A DNA stretch of 64,000 nt from an uncultured Coriobacteriaceae bacterium. GTDB taxonomy: Bacteria > Actinomycetota > Coriobacteriia > Coriobacteriales > Eggerthellaceae. The position numbers and the translations under genes are program-made. The notes below the pieces were generated by a model that was not told the origin of the DNA, searched no databases, and saw nothing but the letters and a program-made list of their open reading frames with translations. The stretch covers positions 62,001-126,000 of the forward strand of contig CALDCB010000007.1 in assembly GCA_937937585.1 (NCBI GenBank). The letters run 5' to 3'. Shown here one piece after another: positions 60,693 to 64,000 of this stretch; position 1 is the first letter of the stretch, and each line of letters opens with the position of its first letter.

Positions 60693-61148
60693 ATGATCGA
60701 CGAGAATTGCATTTTCTGCAAGATCGCCACCCACGAGATCCCAACCAACAAGGTGTACGAGGACGAGCACGTCATCGCCTTCGACGACATGGAGCCTTTG
60801 ATGCCCGTGCACACGCTTATCATCCCAAAGCAGCATTACAAGAACGTCGGAGACGACGTCCCCGTTGATGTGCTTGGCCACACCATGGCGGCGGTGAAGA
60901 AGGTCGCCGAGATCAAGGGCCTGACCGAACGCGGCTACCGCTGCCTTATCAACACCGGCGACGATGCCAGCCAAAGCGTCAAGCATTTCCATGTGCATGT
61001 TTTGGGCGGCGGCCACATGCCGCGTCCGAATGATCAGGACTGGGGCGAGGCGGCAACCAACGCCGACAAGATCAACGCCGAAAAGAAGCTGCGCGCAGCC
61101 GCTATCGACTACGCCAAGGCAATCGCTGCAGAAAAGGCGGAAAAGTAG
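60693..61148 (+). CDS. HIT-family nucleotide hydrolase
   Basis: The 151-residue protein contains CIFCKIATHEIPTNKVYEDEHVIAFDD at the start and the histidine triad HFHVHVLGGGHM at about residues 99-110 (H-x-H-x-H). Members of the HINT branch hydrolyse purine nucleoside phosphoramidates or adenylated intermediates. The two Cys at residues 5 and 8 with the later His suit the zinc site of some HINT proteins. The C-terminus is an Ala/Lys helix longer than usual (the family is about 115). The ATG follows AAGGAG. Confidence 0.92.
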   Translation: MIDENCIFCKIATHEIPTNKVYEDEHVIAFDDMEPLMPVHTLIIPKQHYKNVGDDVPVDVLGHTMAAVKKVAEIKGLTERGYRCLINTGDDASQSVKHFHVHVLGGGHMPRPNDQDWGEAATNADKINAEKKLRAAAIDYAKAIAAEKAEK

Positions 61149-61486
61149 GAAGGGCGCCCATAGCGCACGCTCGCCTCAGCGTCAAAGCGTGGTGAACGCG
61201 CGCTGCGCCTCATCGTGTTGGCCCGGCTTCGCGAAGTGCAAGCGATAACGTCGGGCTAACGTGCCGAAAACGTCCGTTCAGCCTGTTGAAACAGCCGTTT
61301 GCAGTGACGATTTTCGGGATTCGGCCATTGTTAACCTTCCTGTTACTTTAGCCGATTGGAGTATTTAGTAGAATGAGATCACTCCACGGTCGTGGGATAT
61401 TAGCGAACAAACCCTACACGCTGGCCACCATGCTGATTCGATGCGCCTTTCGGCCCACCGATTCGTAGGGAAGGAAGGAGATCATC
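61149..61486 (+). other. Upstream region of the TAXI/TRAP operon
   Basis: No gene seen. A possible -10 TAGAAT (61369-61374) with a weak -35 lies about 110 bases before the start codon. An AAGGAAGGAG ribosome site precedes the ATG at 61487. Confidence 0.4.
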
Positions 61487-62527
61487 ATGAACAAGGAAGT
61501 AACCAGGCGCGGCTTTGTCGGTCTTGCTGCTGCTACCGGCGCCGCTGTTGTCCTTACCGGTTGCTCGGCCGGCGGTTCCGCAAGCTCGGGCTCGGCATCT
61601 GCAGCCGCTTCGGGCTCTGCATCTGCTGCAGCATCCAAGGGCGGTAACACCCTTCGCTTTGTGACCGGCGGCGAAAGCGGCACCTACTACGCTTTCGGTT
61701 CCGTCATCGCTCAGCATGCAACCAACAACGCCGGCATCAAGGTAACCGCTCTTGCCGGCAACGGCTCTCAGTCAAACGTCACCGAGCTCGAGGATGGCAA
61801 CGCTGACCTTGGCTTCTGCCAGTCCGACGTCATGGCCTACGCCTACAACGGCACCAACCTGTTCGACGGCATGCCCGTCACCTGCTTCTCCACCGTTGCT
61901 TCCCTTTATCAGGAGCAGGTCCAGATCGTCACCTGCAACCCCGACATCAAGACCGTTGCCGACCTCAAGGGCAAGAAGGTCTCCATCGGCGCTGCTGGTT
62001 CGGGCGTGTACTTCAACGCTCTTGACGTTCTGAAGGCCTACGGCCTGACCGAGACCGACATCAAGGCAACCTACCAGTCTTTCGGCGACTCCGCCGATGC
62101 TCTGAAGAACGAGCAGATCGACGCTGCGTTCATCGTTGCCGGCGCTCCCACCACCGCCATCACCGACCTGTCCACTTCCAAGCAGGCTTACCTGGTCTCC
62201 ATGGACGCCGAGCACGTGAAGAAGCTTATGGACGAGGTTGACTACTACGGTTCCGCCACCATCAAGGCCGGCACCTACGGCGGCGTCGACACCGACACCA
62301 CCACCGTTGCCGTCAAGGCTGTCATCCTTGCCAACGACACCGTTGCCGAGGACGATATCTACGCCCTTACTGCCGACATCTTCGACAACGCGGCCGACCT
62401 GGTTGAAAGCCATGCCAAGTACGCCGAGCTCAGCGTCGAGGAAGGCGCTTCCATCACTTCCGTCCCGTATCATCCGGGTGCCGCGAAGTACTTCAAGGAG
62501 AAGGGCTTCGACGTCGCAACCAAGTAG
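61487..62527 (+). CDS. TAXI-family TRAP solute-binding lipoprotein
   Basis: The 346-residue protein has an N-terminal signal MNKEVTRRGFVGLAAATGAA with a twin-arginine RRGF and the lipobox LTGC at about residues 23-26. It is therefore probably exported folded by the Tat system (tatA, tatC at 7.7-9.1 kb) and lipid-anchored. A Ser/Ala/Gly linker follows, then the TAXI fold: LRFVTGGESGTYYAFGSVIAQ, GNADLGFCQSDVMAYAYNG, KVSIGAAGSGVYFNALDVL and DAAFIVAGAPTTAITDL. It hands ligands, often glutamate-like or other carboxylates, to the TRAP permease encoded next. Confidence 0.94.
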   Translation: MNKEVTRRGFVGLAAATGAAVVLTGCSAGGSASSGSASAAASGSASAAASKGGNTLRFVTGGESGTYYAFGSVIAQHATNNAGIKVTALAGNGSQSNVTELEDGNADLGFCQSDVMAYAYNGTNLFDGMPVTCFSTVASLYQEQVQIVTCNPDIKTVADLKGKKVSIGAAGSGVYFNALDVLKAYGLTETDIKATYQSFGDSADALKNEQIDAAFIVAGAPTTAITDLSTSKQAYLVSMDAEHVKKLMDEVDYYGSATIKAGTYGGVDTDTTTVAVKAVILANDTVAEDDIYALTADIFDNAADLVESHAKYAELSVEEGASITSVPYHPGAAKYFKEKGFDVATK

Positions 62528-62584
62528 CACGTCGTTTGGTAGCAACGGGCGCTTTGCGCTACAATTGATGTTTCAAACGAATTC

Positions 62585-62618
62585 GGAAACCGCAGTGGAA
62601 ATGCCCGCTGCGGTTTCC
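62585..62618 (+). promoter_or_regulatory. Intercistronic hairpin between TAXI and TRAP genes
   Basis: A perfect 11-bp stem GGAAACCGCAG/CTGCGGTTTCC with a 12-base loop and no T-run. It may protect the binding-protein message and lower permease expression. Confidence 0.6.
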
Positions 62619-62643
62619 GTGGCAAATGCCAGGAGGTTAGACA

Positions 62644-64000
62644 TTGCCGTTTTTTAAGAAAATGTCGGCAGCCGAAGAAGCGGCTGCAAGAAAAGCAGAG
62701 CAGCAAATCGAAGCGGAAGCTGACGCAGGTCTTGCACGCGAGGCCTCGGGTCATGCCACCATCTCGGCGCATGTTGCGGAACAACCTGATTCCGACGTTA
62801 ACGTAGACGAGGTCATGCGTAAGTACGACATCGAGTCGAACACGCGCATCTGGGAAGGCCGTCCTAAGACCATCATCTCCATTCTTCTGGCCGCCTTCTC
62901 GGTCTACTGCATCGGAATGACGTTGTTCTCCACGTTCTTGCCCGAAACCAAGCTGGCTATGTTCGTGGGCTTCGTCGTCATCATCGGCTTCATCTTGTAC
63001 CCCGCAAGTAAGAAGCATGTGCGCGTCAACCACATGCCGTGGTACGACATCGTGCTTATGGTTGTGGGTACCGGCTGCTTCTTCTATTTCGCCATCAACG
63101 CCGTTGACATCGTTCGTTTGGCTACGCGCATCCAGCCCATTCACGTGGTGCTGGGCGTTGTCGGCATCCTGGTGCTTATGGAGCTCTGCCGTCGTTGCGT
63201 CGGCATTCCTATTCTGGTGGTTGTTGGATGTCTCATCATCTACACGTTCTACAACCAGTTCTCGTTCGGCGCCGACTTCTACAAGGCGCTTCGCAACGTC
63301 ATTTACAAGCTGTTCTACACCACGTCGGGCGTTATAGGCACGCCGGTGAACGTCTGTTACACGTACATCGTGCTGTTCATCATCTTCGGTGCGTTCTTGG
63401 AGCGCACGGGCATTGCGGCCTTCTTCATCTCGCTGGCTAACCGTGTTGCCGGTTGGTCGTCGGGCGGTGCCGCTAAGGTGTCCGTCATCGCGTCGGCTTT
63501 GTGCGGCATGGTTTCCGGCTCGTCGGTTGGCAATACCGTTACCACCGGCTCGGTTACCATCCCCATGATGAAGAAGACGGGCTACAAGCCCGAGTTCGCG
63601 GGCGCAGTCGAAGCGGCCTCGTCAACGGGCGGCCAGATCATGCCGCCTATCATGGGCGCTGCCGCGTTCCTTATGGCCGAGTACATGGGCATCCCGTACA
63701 TCGAGGTTGCCGCAATGGCCATCATCCCCGCGCTTCTGTATTTCACGTGCATCTTCATCACGGTTCACCTTGAAGCTAAGAAGCTCGACCTGAAGGGTAT
63801 CCCGCGCGATCAGCTTCCTCGCATTTCGTACCTGGTGAAGAACAGCTACCTTATCCTGCCGCTGGTTCTGCTGGTCTGGCTGGTTTCCACGGGTGCTCGC
63901 ACCATGGCTTATTCTGCCGCCATCTCCATCCTGGGCGCGTTCATCGTTGGCGTCATCAACTTCTTCATCACTGAGGTTCGCTCGCGTGAAGAGGGTGAGA
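62644..64000 (+). CDS. TRAP transporter fused permease (3' truncated by window end)
   Basis: A TTG at 62644, seven bases after AGGAGG, opens a frame that runs off the window after 452 codons. It begins MPFFKKMSAAEEAAARKAE with a charged leader of about 80 residues. At least eight hydrophobic helices follow, with the TRAP large-subunit stretch ASALCGMVSGSSVGNTVTTGSVTIP and SSTGGQIMPPIMGAAAFLMAEYMG. This matches the fused DctQM-type permease (TIGR02123-like) that pairs with TAXI proteins and uses an ion gradient. No stop codon falls inside the window. Hairpin and spacing link it to the binding-protein gene. Confidence 0.93.
   Translation, partial: MPFFKKMSAAEEAAARKAEQQIEAEADAGLAREASGHATISAHVAEQPDSDVNVDEVMRKYDIESNTRIWEGRPKTIISILLAAFSVYCIGMTLFSTFLPETKLAMFVGFVVIIGFILYPASKKHVRVNHMPWYDIVLMVVGTGCFFYFAINAVDIVRLATRIQPIHVVLGVVGILVLMELCRRCVGIPILVVVGCLIIYTFYNQFSFGADFYKALRNVIYKLFYTTSGVIGTPVNVCYTYIVLFIIFGAFLERTGIAAFFISLANRVAGWSSGGAAKVSVIASALCGMVSGSSVGNTVTTGSVTIPMMKKTGYKPEFAGAVEAASSTGGQIMPPIMGAAAFLMAEYMGIPYIEVAAMAIIPALLYFTCIFITVHLEAKKLDLKGIPRDQLPRISYLVKNSYLILPLVLLVWLVSTGARTMAYSAAISILGAFIVGVINFFITEVRSREEGE

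Overview
The window is a gene-dense, GC-rich stretch of bacterial chromosome made almost entirely of housekeeping genes. It contains no rRNA operon, prophage, insertion sequence or CRISPR array. The gene set fits an anaerobic Coriobacteriia member, probably Eggerthellaceae. The pointers are a menaquinone methyltransferase, an anchor-less SdhA-SdhB-SdhE complex, a TAXI/TRAP transporter, hypAB, a TsaB-RimI-TsaD fusion and an archaeal-looking topoisomerase I. This placement is from recall of gene content and has not been tested.

Layout. 1-3.6 kb: end of folD, tsaE and the TsaB-RimI-TsaD fusion (t6A synthesis and S18 acetylation). 3.7-5.9 kb (minus strand): an MFS carrier and ubiE/menG. 6-9.1 kb: an amidohydrolase-fold protein, a small membrane protein, tatA and tatC. 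9.2-11.5 kb: hypA, hypB, nadE. 11.7-13.8 kb: groES-groEL behind a CIRCE operator. 14-17.7 kb: a His-rich-loop permease, tRNA-Lys and tRNA-Gln, an MFS exporter and a SpoU methyltransferase. 17.8-21.6 kb: a structured non-coding stretch, then infA-rpmJ-rpsM-rpsK-rpsD-rpoA-rplQ. 21.7-27 kb: ecfT, eno, thyX, a DUF1385 protein and trmB-like. 27.3-33.5 kb: topA and sdhABE. 33.7-43.1 kb: tmk-holB-ricT, a Phd-like orphan, pncB, degV, a dehydrogenase-like protein with a Cys/His tail, a PflX-type radical SAM protein and an EamA carrier. 43.2-49.9 kb (minus strand): a PEBP protein, a thioesterase, gltX, DUF1461, an ATP-grasp ligase, a PuuD-type amidase and tetR. 50.1-64 kb: a radical SAM protein divergent from tetR, metK, priA, rpoD, rlmKL, tRNA(CAT), a HIT protein, and a TAXI binding protein with its TRAP permease, which runs off the window end.

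The most unusual signal is a family of small dispersed elements of about 40 bp. Each has a palindromic core (TTCCTCGGAA), outer stem bases that change between copies while mostly staying complementary, and a CGACAGC tail. Copies sit in frame near protein ends (HypA, TatA, the N-terminus of UbiE, a loop of the DUF1385 protein) and between hypA and hypB. They behave like coding-compatible palindromic elements.

Other points for a second look: several proteins keep a fold but have lost catalytic residues (the amidohydrolase, the RlmL half of RlmKL, the hydroxyisobutyrate-dehydrogenase-like protein). The tetR/radical SAM promoter carries a near-ideal operator. The metK leader and the region before infA contain strong hairpins that I cannot assign to a known RNA class.
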